DNA from: an uncultured Kiritimatiellota bacterium
GTDB taxonomy: Bacteria; Verrucomicrobiota; Kiritimatiellia; RFP12; UBA1067
Assembly (NCBI GenBank): GCA_934635385.1
Contig: CAKTZI010000004.1
Span: 1-64,000 of the forward strand
Length of the DNA: 64,000 nt
Reading direction: 5' to 3'
Made by a program: the position numbers and the translations under genes. Of the stretch, positions 32,866 to 41,558 are shown in pieces. Each line of letters starts with the position of its first letter. The stretch's first letter is position 1. The notes under the pieces were generated by a model. That model had not been told where the DNA came from. It saw nothing but the letters and a program-made list of their open reading frames with translations, and did no database searches.

Positions 32866-33882
32866 TTACTTCGCCGCGATGACGCGCGCCATCTCGACGA
32901 CCTTGTTGGAGTAGCCCCACTCGTTGTCGTACCACGCGCAGACCTTGACGAAGGTCGGATCGAGCTGGATGCCCGCCTTGACGTCGAAGACCGAGGTCTT
33001 GGACTCGTTGCGGAAGTCGGTCGAGACGACCGCCTCGTCCGTGTAGCCGAGCACGCCCTTGAGGCCACCCTCGCACACGCACTTCTCGGACGCCGCCTTC
33101 ATCGCCGCGCAGATCTCCTCATACGTCGCCGGCTTCTCGAGCTCGGCCGTGAGATCGACGAACGAGACGTCGGAGGTCGGAACGCGGACGGACATGCCCG
33201 TCAGCTTGCCGTTGAGCGCCGGGAGAACCTTGCCGACGGCCTTCGCCGCGCCCGTCGAGGACGGGATCATGTTCTCAAGGATGCCGCGGCCGCCGCGCCA
33301 GTCCTTCTTGGACGGGCCGTCGACCGTCTTCTGCGTCGCCGTCGCGGCGTGGATCGTCGTCATGAGGCCGCGCTTGATGCCGAAGTTGTCGTTGAGGACC
33401 TTCGAGATCGGCGCGAGGCAGTTCGTCGTGCAGGAGGCGTTGGAGATGATGTCCTGGCCCGCGTAGGTCGTGTGGTTGACGCCGTAGACGAACATCGGGG
33501 TCGCGTCCTTCGACGGCGCCGACATGATGACCTTCTTGGCGCCCGCCGTGATGTGCTGGCGCGCCTTCTCGTCCGTCAGGAAGAGGCCCGTGGACTCGAC
33601 GACGATCTCGGCGCCGACTTCGTTCCACTTCAGCTGGGTCGGATCCTTCTCGGCCGTGAGGCGGATCTTCTTGCCGTCGACGATCATGGTCGAGCCCTCG
33701 ACCTTGATGTCGTGCTTGAACGTGCCGTGCACGGAGTCGAACTTGAGCATATACGCAAGGTAGTCCGGGTCGAGCAGGTCGTTGATGCCGACGACTTCGA
33801 CATCGTCGAAGTTCTCAACCGCCGCGCGGAAAACCATGCGGCCGATACGGCCGAAGCCGTTGATGCCAATCTTGATAGCCAT
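32866..33882 (-). CDS. gap: Glyceraldehyde-3-phosphate dehydrogenase
   Basis: 338 residues. INGFGRIGRMVFRA (NAD fold), the catalytic SNASCTTNCLAP, TATQKTVDGPSKKDWRGGRG and WYDNEWGYSNKVVEMA. It is the glycolytic enzyme converting G3P to 1,3-bisphosphoglycerate. A GAGTATAAT box near 33949 and the leader with AGAAAGG support ATG 33882. Confidence 0.97.
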   Translation of the reverse strand: MAIKIGINGFGRIGRMVFRAAVENFDDVEVVGINDLLDPDYLAYMLKFDSVHGTFKHDIKVEGSTMIVDGKKIRLTAEKDPTQLKWNEVGAEIVVESTGLFLTDEKARQHITAGAKKVIMSAPSKDATPMFVYGVNHTTYAGQDIISNASCTTNCLAPISKVLNDNFGIKRGLMTTIHAATATQKTVDGPSKKDWRGGRGILENMIPSSTGAAKAVGKVLPALNGKLTGMSVRVPTSDVSFVDLTAELEKPATYEEICAAMKAASEKCVCEGGLKGVLGYTDEAVVSTDFRNESKTSVFDVKAGIQLDPTFVKVCAWYDNEWGYSNKVVEMARVIAAK

Positions 33883-33980
33883 TTTCTTTTTGAACCTTTC
33901 TGTTTCCGCTTCGGAACCCTTCCTCTGCGTAAATTTTGGGTAGGATTATACTCTTTTCTTTGCGATCCTGTCAAGGGCAC

Positions 33981-35360
33981 TCACGGCGCGAAGGCGTCGC
34001 CCGCGCCCTTCGCGCGCGGCGTGCCGTCGAAGTAGAAGTTCTGCCCCGTCGCGTCGAGCACGCTCCGCCAGAGCTGGCCGTCGGTGTCGAGCTTCTGGCG
34101 CTCGATCGTCGCGAGCGCGATCGGCACGAGCGCGTAGCTCTCGCCGAGGTTGCCGACGACGCAGTCGGTGCGCCCCGCCATCGCCGCGTGCGCCGCCGCG
34201 CGCGCGAGGCTGTAGCAGCGGATCGCGTCCGTGCCGCGCGCCGGGCAGCTGCGGATGATGTAGCTGGGGTCGATGTACTTCACGCTCGTGTCGAAGCCCC
34301 GGCGCTTGAAATGCTCCGAGATGCGCTTCTTCAGGTAGACGCCAATGTCCTTCTTCAGGACGTTGCCGCTCGCGTCGCGCTCCTCGCTGCCGGCAAGCAG
34401 CTCCTGCCCCGCGCCTTCCGCGACGACGATGACGGCGTGCGACTTCCCGGCGGCGAAGCGGCGCTCCAGCGCCGTCAGCAGGCCGCGCGGGCCCTCCATC
34501 TCGAACTTCACCTCCGGCACAAGGCAGAAGTTGACGTTCGGGTTCGCGATCGACGCGGCGGCGGCGATGAAGCCGGAGTCGCGCCCCATCAGCTTCACGA
34601 GGCCGATGCCATGCGGCGTGCCCTTCGCCTCGACGTGCGCGTTGCGCGTGACCTCGGCCGCCTCGGCGACCGCCGTCTCGAAGCCGAAGCTGCGGCCGAT
34701 GAAGACGAGGTCGTTGTCGATCGTCTTCGGGATGCCGACGACGGAAATCTTCAGCCCCCGCCGGTTGATCTCGTCCGCAATGTCGCTCGCGCACCGCAGC
34801 GACCCGTCACCGCCGATGCAGAAGAGGACGTTGATGTTCATCCGCACGAGCGTGTCGACCATGATCTCGGTCGGCTGCGCGCCTCGGCTCGACCCCAGAA
34901 TCGTGCCGCCCTGCTCGTGGATCGTGTCCACGTTGTCCGGGTTCAGCATCAGCGGCTCGTAGCCGTACTTCGGGTTCAGCCCCGCGTAACCGTAGCGGAT
35001 GCCGTAGATGTTCTTGACGCCGTAGTCGAACTCCAGGATCTCGACGAGCCCCTTGATGACCGTGTTCAGGCCGGGGCAGAGTCCGCCCGCCGTCACGATG
35101 GCGACGCGCGTCCAGCTCGGATCGTGAAAGATCTTCTCGCGCGGCCCCGCCCGCTCGAACGTCGGCTGGTGGCCGAGCTTCGTCTCGGCAAACTTCGCGT
35201 AGGACTCGTTCTCCGTCGCGAAGATGCGCTCGCCGTCCTGCACGAACTGCCCCAGCTTGACGGGCGAGGGGATCGTGCAGGGGCCGAGCGTCTTCACCGA
35301 ACACGAGTATTTCGTGCGGTCCGAAACGATCTTGTCCAGAATCGAGCTCATCTCATTCAT
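33981..35360 (-). CDS. 6-phosphofructokinase family protein
   Basis: 459 residues. AIVTAGGLCPGLNTVIKGLV, the phosphate loop CIGGDGSLR, GIPKTIDNDLVF (catalytic TID) and KLMGRDSGFIA are diagnostic. The length and the LGPC-x4-P-x-K segment place it in the long clade that includes plant and spirochaete-like ATP enzymes; ATP or PPi use cannot be decided by eye. ATG 35360 has AGAAAGGAA directly upstream. It overlaps the epimerase end by 4 nt. Confidence 0.93.
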   Translation of the reverse strand: MNEMSSILDKIVSDRTKYSCSVKTLGPCTIPSPVKLGQFVQDGERIFATENESYAKFAETKLGHQPTFERAGPREKIFHDPSWTRVAIVTAGGLCPGLNTVIKGLVEILEFDYGVKNIYGIRYGYAGLNPKYGYEPLMLNPDNVDTIHEQGGTILGSSRGAQPTEIMVDTLVRMNINVLFCIGGDGSLRCASDIADEINRRGLKISVVGIPKTIDNDLVFIGRSFGFETAVAEAAEVTRNAHVEAKGTPHGIGLVKLMGRDSGFIAAAASIANPNVNFCLVPEVKFEMEGPRGLLTALERRFAAGKSHAVIVVAEGAGQELLAGSEERDASGNVLKKDIGVYLKKRISEHFKRRGFDTSVKYIDPSYIIRSCPARGTDAIRCYSLARAAAHAAMAGRTDCVVGNLGESYALVPIALATIERQKLDTDGQLWRSVLDATGQNFYFDGTPRAKGAGDAFAP

Positions 35361-36382
35361 TTCCTTTCTGTCTTTTCTCTGAAATAGGCAATCGTCTTCG
35401 CCAGCCCCTCGGCGAGCGGCACGCGCGGCGTCCACCCCAGCAGCTCCTGCGCGAGCGCGATGTCGGGCTTGCGCTGCTTCGGGTCGTCGCCAGGGAGCGG
35501 ACGGAACACGAGCTTCGAGCCCGTGCCGGGGATCTGCCGCAGAACCTCCTCCGCCAGCTCCAGCATCGTGAACTCGCCGGGATTGCCCGTGTTGAGGACG
35601 GGCACCGGCGGATGCGGCGGACGGAAGAACGCGCGCAGCCTCTCCTTCGGCAGCTCCATGTAGCGGCGAAAGGCGTCGATCAGGTCGTCGCGATACTGGA
35701 AGGAGCGCGTCTGCTTTCCCGTGCCGTAAACCGTCAGGTCCTCGCCGCGCAGCGCCTGGCAGATGAAGTTCGAGACGACGCGCCCGTCCGCCGGATTCAT
35801 CATCGGCCCGTACGTGTTGAAGATGCGCACCATCCGCGCGTCGACGTCATGTTCGCGGATGAAGTCGGCGACCAGCGTCTCGGCGACACGCTTGCCCTCG
35901 TCGTAGCAGCTGCGGATGCCGATCGTGTTGACGTTGCCCCAATAGCCCTCCGGCTGCGGATGCACGAGCGCATCGCCGTAGACCTCGCTCGTCGAGGTGT
36001 GCAAGAGCTTCGCGCCGTCCCGCCGCGCAAGCTCAAGGCAGAAGAGGATGCCCTTGATGGACGTCAGCGTCGTGAAGAGCGGACGCGCCTGGTAGTGGGG
36101 CGGACTCGCCGGACAGGCGAGGTTGTAGATTTCGGAAAAGGAAGCGGGAAAGGAAGAGGGAAGAGGGAAGAAGGAAGAAGCGTGGAGTTTCTCAACTTCC
36201 ATCTCTGTGACGTCGGCTTCGACGAACGCGAAGTTCGGGTTCGACGCGAACGCCGCGAGGTTTTCGCGCGAACCCGTGTAGAGGTTGTCGAGCGCGACAA
36301 CCCTGTAGCCTTCCCGCAGAAGCCGCGCGCAGAGATTGCTGCCGAGGAATCCCGCGCCACCCGTGACCAGAGCCGTTTTCAT
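35357..36382 (-). CDS. NAD-dependent epimerase/dehydratase, UDP-glucuronate decarboxylase-like
   Basis: 341 residues of the extended SDR family. VTGGAGFLGSNLC (NAD binding), YNLACPASPPHYQ, TSTSEVYGD, S-C-Y-D-E-G-K-R (YxxxK) and RIFNTYGPMM, as in UXS-type enzymes that make UDP-xylose. Residues about 68-83 (SSFFPLPSSFPASFS) are encoded by a purine GGGAAGAGGGAAGAAGG tract and are extra. TATAAT lies 9 nt before the ATG, within the stop codon of the thioesterase gene, so the message is almost leaderless. Confidence 0.9.
   Translation of the reverse strand: MKTALVTGGAGFLGSNLCARLLREGYRVVALDNLYTGSRENLAAFASNPNFAFVEADVTEMEVEKLHASSFFPLPSSFPASFSEIYNLACPASPPHYQARPLFTTLTSIKGILFCLELARRDGAKLLHTSTSEVYGDALVHPQPEGYWGNVNTIGIRSCYDEGKRVAETLVADFIREHDVDARMVRIFNTYGPMMNPADGRVVSNFICQALRGEDLTVYGTGKQTRSFQYRDDLIDAFRRYMELPKERLRAFFRPPHPPVPVLNTGNPGEFTMLELAEEVLRQIPGTGSKLVFRPLPGDDPKQRKPDIALAQELLGWTPRVPLAEGLAKTIAYFREKTERK
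36137..36183. repeat. Purine-rich tandem tract inside the epimerase gene
   Basis: GGAAAGGAAGAGGGAAGAGG and related words of 7-8 bp. A pyrimidine version lies between etfB and etfA (41520-41556). Confidence 0.7.
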
Positions 36383-36392
36383 GGAGCGGGTA

Positions 36393-36803
36393 TTATACCA
36401 TACTCGCGCCCATCGCCTGGAGCAGCCTTTCCGGCGGCGGAATCGGACGAAACGTCTCGGTCGAGACGAAGCAGTGCCGCGTGAAGCCCTTCACGAGTAC
36501 GGTCGCCTCGCCCTTGCGACGGACTTCGCAGGCGATTTCAAGGCGGATGCCCCTCAAGGCCTGCACCCACGCCGAGACTTCCAGAAGGTCGTCGTACCGC
36601 GCAGGGCTCTTGTAGTCGAGTTCCGCATGGATGACGGGCAGCATCCACCCCTCGACCTCGCATTCCCTGTACGTGTAGCCCATTTCGCGCATCAGCTCGT
36701 TGCGCGCGCGCTCGAAAAGCGTCAGGTAATTGCCGTAGTAGACGACGCCCATCTGATCCGTATCCGCATAGGGAACCCGATATTCGAGAACTGTCTTCTT
36801 CAT
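36393..36803 (-). CDS. YbgC-like acyl-CoA thioesterase
   Basis: 136 residues of the hotdog 4-hydroxybenzoyl-CoA thioesterase family. YADTDQMGVVYYGNYLTLFE carries the catalytic Asp and the G-V-V-Y-Y-G-N-Y motif, followed by ERARNELMREMG. I chose ATG 36803; the longer frame enters the tRNA gene. Its last codons ATG GTA TAA form the -10 box of the downstream epimerase promoter. Confidence 0.9.
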   Translation of the reverse strand: MKKTVLEYRVPYADTDQMGVVYYGNYLTLFERARNELMREMGYTYRECEVEGWMLPVIHAELDYKSPARYDDLLEVSAWVQALRGIRLEIACEVRRKGEATVLVKGFTRHCFVSTETFRPIPPPERLLQAMGASMV

Positions 36804-36822
36804 GTTTCGATGCTTCGGGGAG

Positions 36823-36908
36823 TGGTGGTGGGGCAAGGATTCGAACCTTGGAAGGCGTAAGCCAGCAGATTTACAGTCTGCCCTCGTTGACCGCTTGAGT
36901 ATCCCACC
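36823..36908 (-). tRNA. tRNA-Tyr (GTA), CCA encoded
   Basis: The cloverleaf folds with D-stem CTC/GAG, anticodon stem GCAGA/TCTGC around CTGTAAA (anticodon GTA), a long variable arm typical of Tyr, T-arm CAAGG-TTCGAAT-CCTTG and acceptor GGTGGGA/CCCCACC followed by A-CCA. The last acceptor pair is A7-C66, a mismatch where most tRNA-Tyr have G-C. A TGATATACT box lies near 36930. Confidence 0.95.
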
Positions 36909-36965
36909 GTCAAACAATTGGAGCGTAGTATATCACATCGCGCGGCGCACCGTCAAGTGCCCTTG

Positions 36966-38261
36966 CTACGCATTGAACTTCTCGCGATTGATCCAGAGGC
37001 CGAGCGCCGGGTTCGGGATGAAGTAGACTTCCTCGCCGTCCACCGCGTTGTAGCCGTATTTGAGTTTCGCTGGGTCGTACTTCCGCGCCATCTCATCGTA
37101 GTCCGCCGCTCGGAAGCCGACGCTTTCGATCTCCTCCTTCGAGATGTCCTTCACACAGTAGGTGATCGAAAAGCGTCCGTCCGACGACCCGTGGATGAGG
37201 TGCGCCGCCGCGCCCATGTTCGCCCGTAGGTCCGCCGCATCGTCGCGCCGGAAGACCTCCAGCGTGTGAAGCCGCCCCTTGTAGCCGTATTTGCGGATGA
37301 GCCCGTCGACCGTCTTGTCCTCGCCGAACTGGTGCACGGCGGGCGCGAGGATGATCAGCTCGCCGCCGTCCGCCATCGCCATGCGCGTGCGGTAGATCGC
37401 CTTGTTGCCGAGCCATGTCGTCTTGAACTCGCTGCCGTCCAGGTAGACGACGCACTTCTTGAGGCCGTGCTCGACGTAATCCACGTTCTTCACCTGCGCG
37501 AGCTTCACGGCCTCCGTGAGGCAGTTGCGCCCCTGCCCGATGAAGAGGCCGTGGCTGCGGATCTTGCCGCCCGGCGCCGTGTTGACCGTCAGCACCCAGA
37601 GGATCGGGCGCTGCGCGACGTAATGATCAAAGGCGTAGTCGAAGATCTGGCGGACAGGCGTGTGGTCGCGGCCCATCGCCTTCTCCATGCCGCAGACCGC
37701 GCCGATCATGTGCGACTTGTTGATCATGTCCGCCCCGCCGATGCCGACGAAGATGTTCTTCGCGTGGTTGGCCATGCCGATCACCTCGTGCGGCACGACC
37801 TGCCCCGGCGAGACGATGAGGTCGTATTTCTCGTCCATGAGCCGACGGTTCACCTCGACGTCGACCGGCTCCTTCCACAGGCCCTCGGTGATCCGCTCGA
37901 TCTCGGCGGCGGGAACCTCGCCGAGCTTCACGACGTCCGTGCGCCAGTTGTGGACGATCATCTGCGCGTACGGGATGTCGCCAAACATCGTCCGCCACTG
38001 CGTCTCGGAGACCGGCACGTGCGTGCCCAAGGCGGGCAGGACGTCCATGTGCGCGCCCTTCGCCGTCAGGAGACGGTAGAAGACCTGCGTGATGAAGCCC
38101 GCGTTCGAGTGGAAGCGCGTGAAGTCCGGCGGAATGACGAGCGCGTTCCGCACGGGGCCCTTCTCGGCTTCCCACGCGGCGAGCGCCGCCTCCAGCTCCT
38201 GCGCGATTTCCGCGTCCGAAAGGCCCTCGACCGTTTCGGCGATTCTGAACATGTCTTTCAT
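36966..38261 (-). CDS. LarA-like (DUF2088) nickel-pincer racemase/epimerase family protein
   Basis: 431 residues. IPPDFTRFHSNAG has the D-x-TR motif; SPGQVVPHEVIGMANHAKNI and FVGIGGADMINKSHMIG carry the His residues and Lys expected in LarA. C-terminal YIRTRMAMADGGELIILAP is also family-like. Members isomerise 2-hydroxy acids or sugars acids with the NPN cofactor; the substrate is unknown. Its start overlaps the GNAT stop (ATGA), so it is the last gene of the etf operon. Confidence 0.85.
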   Translation of the reverse strand: MKDMFRIAETVEGLSDAEIAQELEAALAAWEAEKGPVRNALVIPPDFTRFHSNAGFITQVFYRLLTAKGAHMDVLPALGTHVPVSETQWRTMFGDIPYAQMIVHNWRTDVVKLGEVPAAEIERITEGLWKEPVDVEVNRRLMDEKYDLIVSPGQVVPHEVIGMANHAKNIFVGIGGADMINKSHMIGAVCGMEKAMGRDHTPVRQIFDYAFDHYVAQRPILWVLTVNTAPGGKIRSHGLFIGQGRNCLTEAVKLAQVKNVDYVEHGLKKCVVYLDGSEFKTTWLGNKAIYRTRMAMADGGELIILAPAVHQFGEDKTVDGLIRKYGYKGRLHTLEVFRRDDAADLRANMGAAAHLIHGSSDGRFSITYCVKDISKEEIESVGFRAADYDEMARKYDPAKLKYGYNAVDGEEVYFIPNPALGLWINREKFNA

Positions 38262-38743
38262 CTCATGGGCCTCCTCATGGCAATTTCGGGACAGGTGTAG
38301 GGATTGGCGTGCTTCGTGCAGTTGATGCAGCCGGTGTAGAGCTTGTGCATGATTTCAGTCTTCGCAATCTCGACGAAGCCGAGCGAGCGGAAGAACGCCG
38401 GCGCGAACGTGAGGACGACGACTTCCCGCGGACGGAACGTCGCGACCTTCGCGAGCACGCCCTCCACGAGCAGCCGCCCGATGCCGCGACGGCGGAACGC
38501 CGCCGTCACCGCGACGGAGACGACCTCGACCGAGGCGGCTTCGGCGTTGCCGATTTCGGGATGGATCTGGTACGCCGCGCACCCGACCAGTTCGCCGCCC
38601 GCCTCCGCGAGGACGAACCGGTCGATCGTCTCGACGATGTTGCCGAGCGAGCGCGGCACGAGCTGGTCGCTGTTCCGCGAGATGAGCGCGTAGATCCGCT
38701 CCGCGTCCCGCAGTTCCGCCACCCTGACCGTCGCCGCGTCCAT
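38258..38743 (-). CDS. GNAT family N-acetyltransferase
   Basis: 161 residues. VEVVSVAVTAAFRRRGIGRL is the acetyl-CoA binding core, followed by LGF-x-E. The tail YTGCINCTKHANPYTCPEIA has four cysteines, as in a subset of ArgA-like acetyltransferases. ATG 38743 is 2 nt from the acyl-CoA dehydrogenase stop; translation is probably coupled on both sides. Confidence 0.88.
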   Translation of the reverse strand: MDAATVRVAELRDAERIYALISRNSDQLVPRSLGNIVETIDRFVLAEAGGELVGCAAYQIHPEIGNAEAASVEVVSVAVTAAFRRRGIGRLLVEGVLAKVATFRPREVVVLTFAPAFFRSLGFVEIAKTEIMHKLYTGCINCTKHANPYTCPEIAMRRPMR

Positions 38744-38745
38744 CG

Positions 38746-40476
38746 TCAGTCCACGACCGGGACGGCCGGGGCGAGCGTCTCGAAGGCATCGACCGAACCC
38801 GCGTAGCCGCCCGTCACCTGCGCGAGCAGGGCGCGGACGCGCGGGAACTCGACGTTGAGCCAGTGGTCGAGCGCGGCCTTCTTGTAGTCGAACTTCTCCG
38901 CCGCCTTCACGAAAAGCGCGGCGACGACGAGCGCGATGCCCGCGTCCACGAGCTTGCGCGCCGAGAGGTCGTGATACGCCTTCGCGTCGGCACGGCCCTT
39001 CACGTAGGCGACCGCCGCGTCCAGCTCGGCGAGGAGCTGCGTCATGCGCGGATGCGCCGGGCTCCACCCCGCACCAAGGATGTCGTCGAGGACGTCGTGG
39101 ACGAGACCGCCCGTCACGCCCGCGACCGCCGCGACGACCTGCAGCTGCGAGGTGCCCTCGTAGATCGTCGTGATGCGGCTGTCGCGCAGGTAGCGCTCGC
39201 ACGGGTAGTCCTTCATGTAGCCGGAACCGCCCAAGACGGAAATCGCGCTCATCGCGTTGCGCATCGACATTTCCGAGCCGTAGTACTTCGCCATCGGCGT
39301 CAGCATCTTGTTGAATGCGGCGACCTTCTTCAGGCGCTTGCGGACGTCCATCGCCTCCGGCGTGCCCTTGAGCGCGCTGAACTTGCGGTCCAGCCCCGCC
39401 TCCAAGTCGACGTTCTTCGCCGAGTAGTAGGTGAGCAGCCGGCTCGCCTGCAGCTCGACGCTCATCGTGGCCATGATCTCGCGGAGCGCGGGGAAGCTGT
39501 CGATCGTGACGCCGAACTGCTTGCGGCTCGCGGCGTAGTCGCGCGCGGCGCGGTAGGCCGCCTCGCCAATGCCCGTGCCCTGCGCGGCGATGCCCATGCG
39601 CGCGCCGTTCATGAGGGCCATGACGTAGGTGATGAGTCCGCGCTTGCGCAGGCCGATCAGCTTCGCCGGGGCCTCCGTGAAGACCATTTCGCACGTCGGC
39701 GAGCCGTGGATGCCGAGCTTGTTCTCGAGACGGCGCACCTTGACCCACGGCCCGTTCTCGACGAGAAGGCAGCTGAGTCCGCGTCCGTCGGTGAACTCGG
39801 GCTCCGTGCGCGCGAGGACGAGCAGCACTTCGCCGCAGCCGTTCGTGATGAAGCGCTTGACGCCGTTCACGAACCAGTTGCCGTCCGCGTCCTGGTGCGC
39901 CGTCGTCTTGACGCTCTGGAGGTCGCTGCCCGCGTCCGGCTCGGTCAGCACCATCGCGCCCGTCATCTCGCCCGTGACGAGTTTCGGCACGTACTGTTTC
40001 TTCAGCTCCTCGTCGCCGAACTGGTTGATCGTCTCGGCGATGCCCTGGAGGCCGAAGAGGTTCATGAGGCCCGCGTCGCCGCGCGAGACGATGTCGTTGC
40101 ACGCCGTGAGGATCGTGCAGGGCATGTTGAGGCCGCCGAGGTAGTAGGGGATCGTGACGCCCATGAGGCCCGTCTTGCCGAAAAGCTCCAGCGCGAGCTT
40201 CATGCCAGGCGCGCGCGTCACCGAGCCGTCCGCGTTCAGCGTGTTGCCGACCCGGTCGGTCTCCTCCGCGAGGGGCGCGATGCGGTTCGCCATGATGTCG
40301 CCGCAGAGGTCGAGCGCGCGCCTGTAGTTGTCGAGCGCGTCCGCCGCGTCCTTCGGCGCGAAGGGATAGTCCTTCGCGAACTTGAAGTCCTCCTCCAAAA
40401 GCGCCGCGACCTCGGAAAGGTCGAGCACGTCGATGACGTTCTGGATGTCCGGATTGTCCTTGTAGAAGTTAGCCAT
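38746..40476 (-). CDS. Acyl-CoA dehydrogenase
   Basis: 576 residues, with a C-terminal extension beyond the usual 380. FAD/substrate blocks AMVLTEPDAGSDLQSVKT and WFVNGVKRFITNGCGE; catalytic glutamate in TTIYEGTSQLQ; RDYAASRKQFG. Located directly after etfBA, so it probably hands electrons to the flavoprotein, as in butyryl-CoA or acryloyl-CoA dehydrogenase complexes. The substrate is not determined. Confidence 0.93.
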   Translation of the reverse strand: MANFYKDNPDIQNVIDVLDLSEVAALLEEDFKFAKDYPFAPKDAADALDNYRRALDLCGDIMANRIAPLAEETDRVGNTLNADGSVTRAPGMKLALELFGKTGLMGVTIPYYLGGLNMPCTILTACNDIVSRGDAGLMNLFGLQGIAETINQFGDEELKKQYVPKLVTGEMTGAMVLTEPDAGSDLQSVKTTAHQDADGNWFVNGVKRFITNGCGEVLLVLARTEPEFTDGRGLSCLLVENGPWVKVRRLENKLGIHGSPTCEMVFTEAPAKLIGLRKRGLITYVMALMNGARMGIAAQGTGIGEAAYRAARDYAASRKQFGVTIDSFPALREIMATMSVELQASRLLTYYSAKNVDLEAGLDRKFSALKGTPEAMDVRKRLKKVAAFNKMLTPMAKYYGSEMSMRNAMSAISVLGGSGYMKDYPCERYLRDSRITTIYEGTSQLQVVAAVAGVTGGLVHDVLDDILGAGWSPAHPRMTQLLAELDAAVAYVKGRADAKAYHDLSARKLVDAGIALVVAALFVKAAEKFDYKKAALDHWLNVEFPRVRALLAQVTGGYAGSVDAFETLAPAVPVVD

Positions 40477-40481
40477 TGTTT

Positions 40482-41516
40482 TCAGCCCTTGTTCTTGATC
40501 GCCTTGATGAGCTTCGGGATGACGACGTTCAGGTCGCCGACGATGCCGTAGTGCGCGACCTTGAAGATCGGCGCGTCCCTGTCCGTGTTGATCGCGATGA
40601 TCTTCGCCGCGTCCTGCATGCCCGCGAGATGCTGCACCGCGCCCGAAATGCCGCAGCTGACCATCAGCGCGGGACGCACCGTGACGCCCGTCTGGCCGAT
40701 CTGCCGCTCGTGTTCGCAGTAGCCGAGGTCGACCGCCGCGCGCGACCCGCCGACCGCGCCGCCCAGGACTGCCGCGAGGTCGTGCAGCAGCCTGAAGTTC
40801 TCCTTCGAGCCGACGCCCGCGCCGCCCGCGACGATGATGCGCGCGCCCTTCAGGTTGACCTTCGAGACCTTGCGGACGATCTCCACGACCTCGACCGGGA
40901 TCTCCACCCCCGCGAGATGGGAATCGTGGCGTTTGATTCGGTCATTCGAGAACTCGACCATTCGACCATTTCTGTCGATCGGCTTCATCACGCCCTCGCG
41001 CACCGTCGCCATCTGCGGCCAGTGGCGCGCGTTGACGATCGTCGCGATGATGTTGCCGCCGAACGCCGGACGGATCTGGTGCAGGACGTTCGCGAACGTC
41101 TCGCCCGTCTTCCGGTCCGTGTAGTCGCCGATCTGGAGATCCGTGCAGTCGGCCGTGAGGCCGCAGCGCAGCGCGGACGCGACGGCCGGCGCGAGGTCGC
41201 GCCCCATGTGCGTCGCGCCGAAGACCAGGATCTGCGGCTGCTCTTCCTTGACGAGCTCGACGAGCGCATGGCGGTACGCCTTGCTGCGGAACACCTTGAG
41301 CGCCGGGTCGTCGACGAGGTGCACGACGTCCGCCCCGCCCGCGACGAGCTCCGCCGCCAGCGGCTCGACGCCCTCGCCCATCAGCACGGCACCGACCTTG
41401 ACGCCCAGTTTCGCCGCGAGTTCGCGTGCCTTGCCGAGCAGCTCGAACGGGATCTCGGCGAGCTTGCCCTCCTCCTGTTCCGCAAAGACCCAGACTTCAC
41501 CCTTTGTTCTGTCCAT
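40482..41516 (-). CDS. etfA: Electron transfer flavoprotein alpha subunit
   Basis: 344 residues. FAD-binding C-terminus: VAGGAGVGSKENF, LGGAVGGSRAAVD, RQIGQTGVTVRPALMVSCGI and IAINTDRDAPIFKVAHYGIVGD. With EtfB it binds FAD and accepts or bifurcates electrons. The stretch DRNGRMVEFSNDRIKRHDSH (from an 8-bp ATTCGAcc tract at 40933-40972) is an in-frame insert between the two halves. Confidence 0.94.
   Translation of the reverse strand: MDRTKGEVWVFAEQEEGKLAEIPFELLGKARELAAKLGVKVGAVLMGEGVEPLAAELVAGGADVVHLVDDPALKVFRSKAYRHALVELVKEEQPQILVFGATHMGRDLAPAVASALRCGLTADCTDLQIGDYTDRKTGETFANVLHQIRPAFGGNIIATIVNARHWPQMATVREGVMKPIDRNGRMVEFSNDRIKRHDSHLAGVEIPVEVVEIVRKVSKVNLKGARIIVAGGAGVGSKENFRLLHDLAAVLGGAVGGSRAAVDLGYCEHERQIGQTGVTVRPALMVSCGISGAVQHLAGMQDAAKIIAINTDRDAPIFKVAHYGIVGDLNVVIPKLIKAIKNKG
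40933..40972. repeat. 8-bp tandem tract inside etfA
   Basis: Units of the ATTCGACC type (GATTCGGTCATTCGAGAACT, CGACCATTCGACCATT) in frame with the gene. Confidence 0.7.
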
Positions 41517-41558
41517 ACTTCTCCCTTCTTCCCTCTTCCTTCTTACTTCTTCCTTGCC

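Noticed and set aside
38863..40551. 562-codon plus-strand frame
   Set aside because: Antisense shadow of the acyl-CoA dehydrogenase gene; no family-like sequence.
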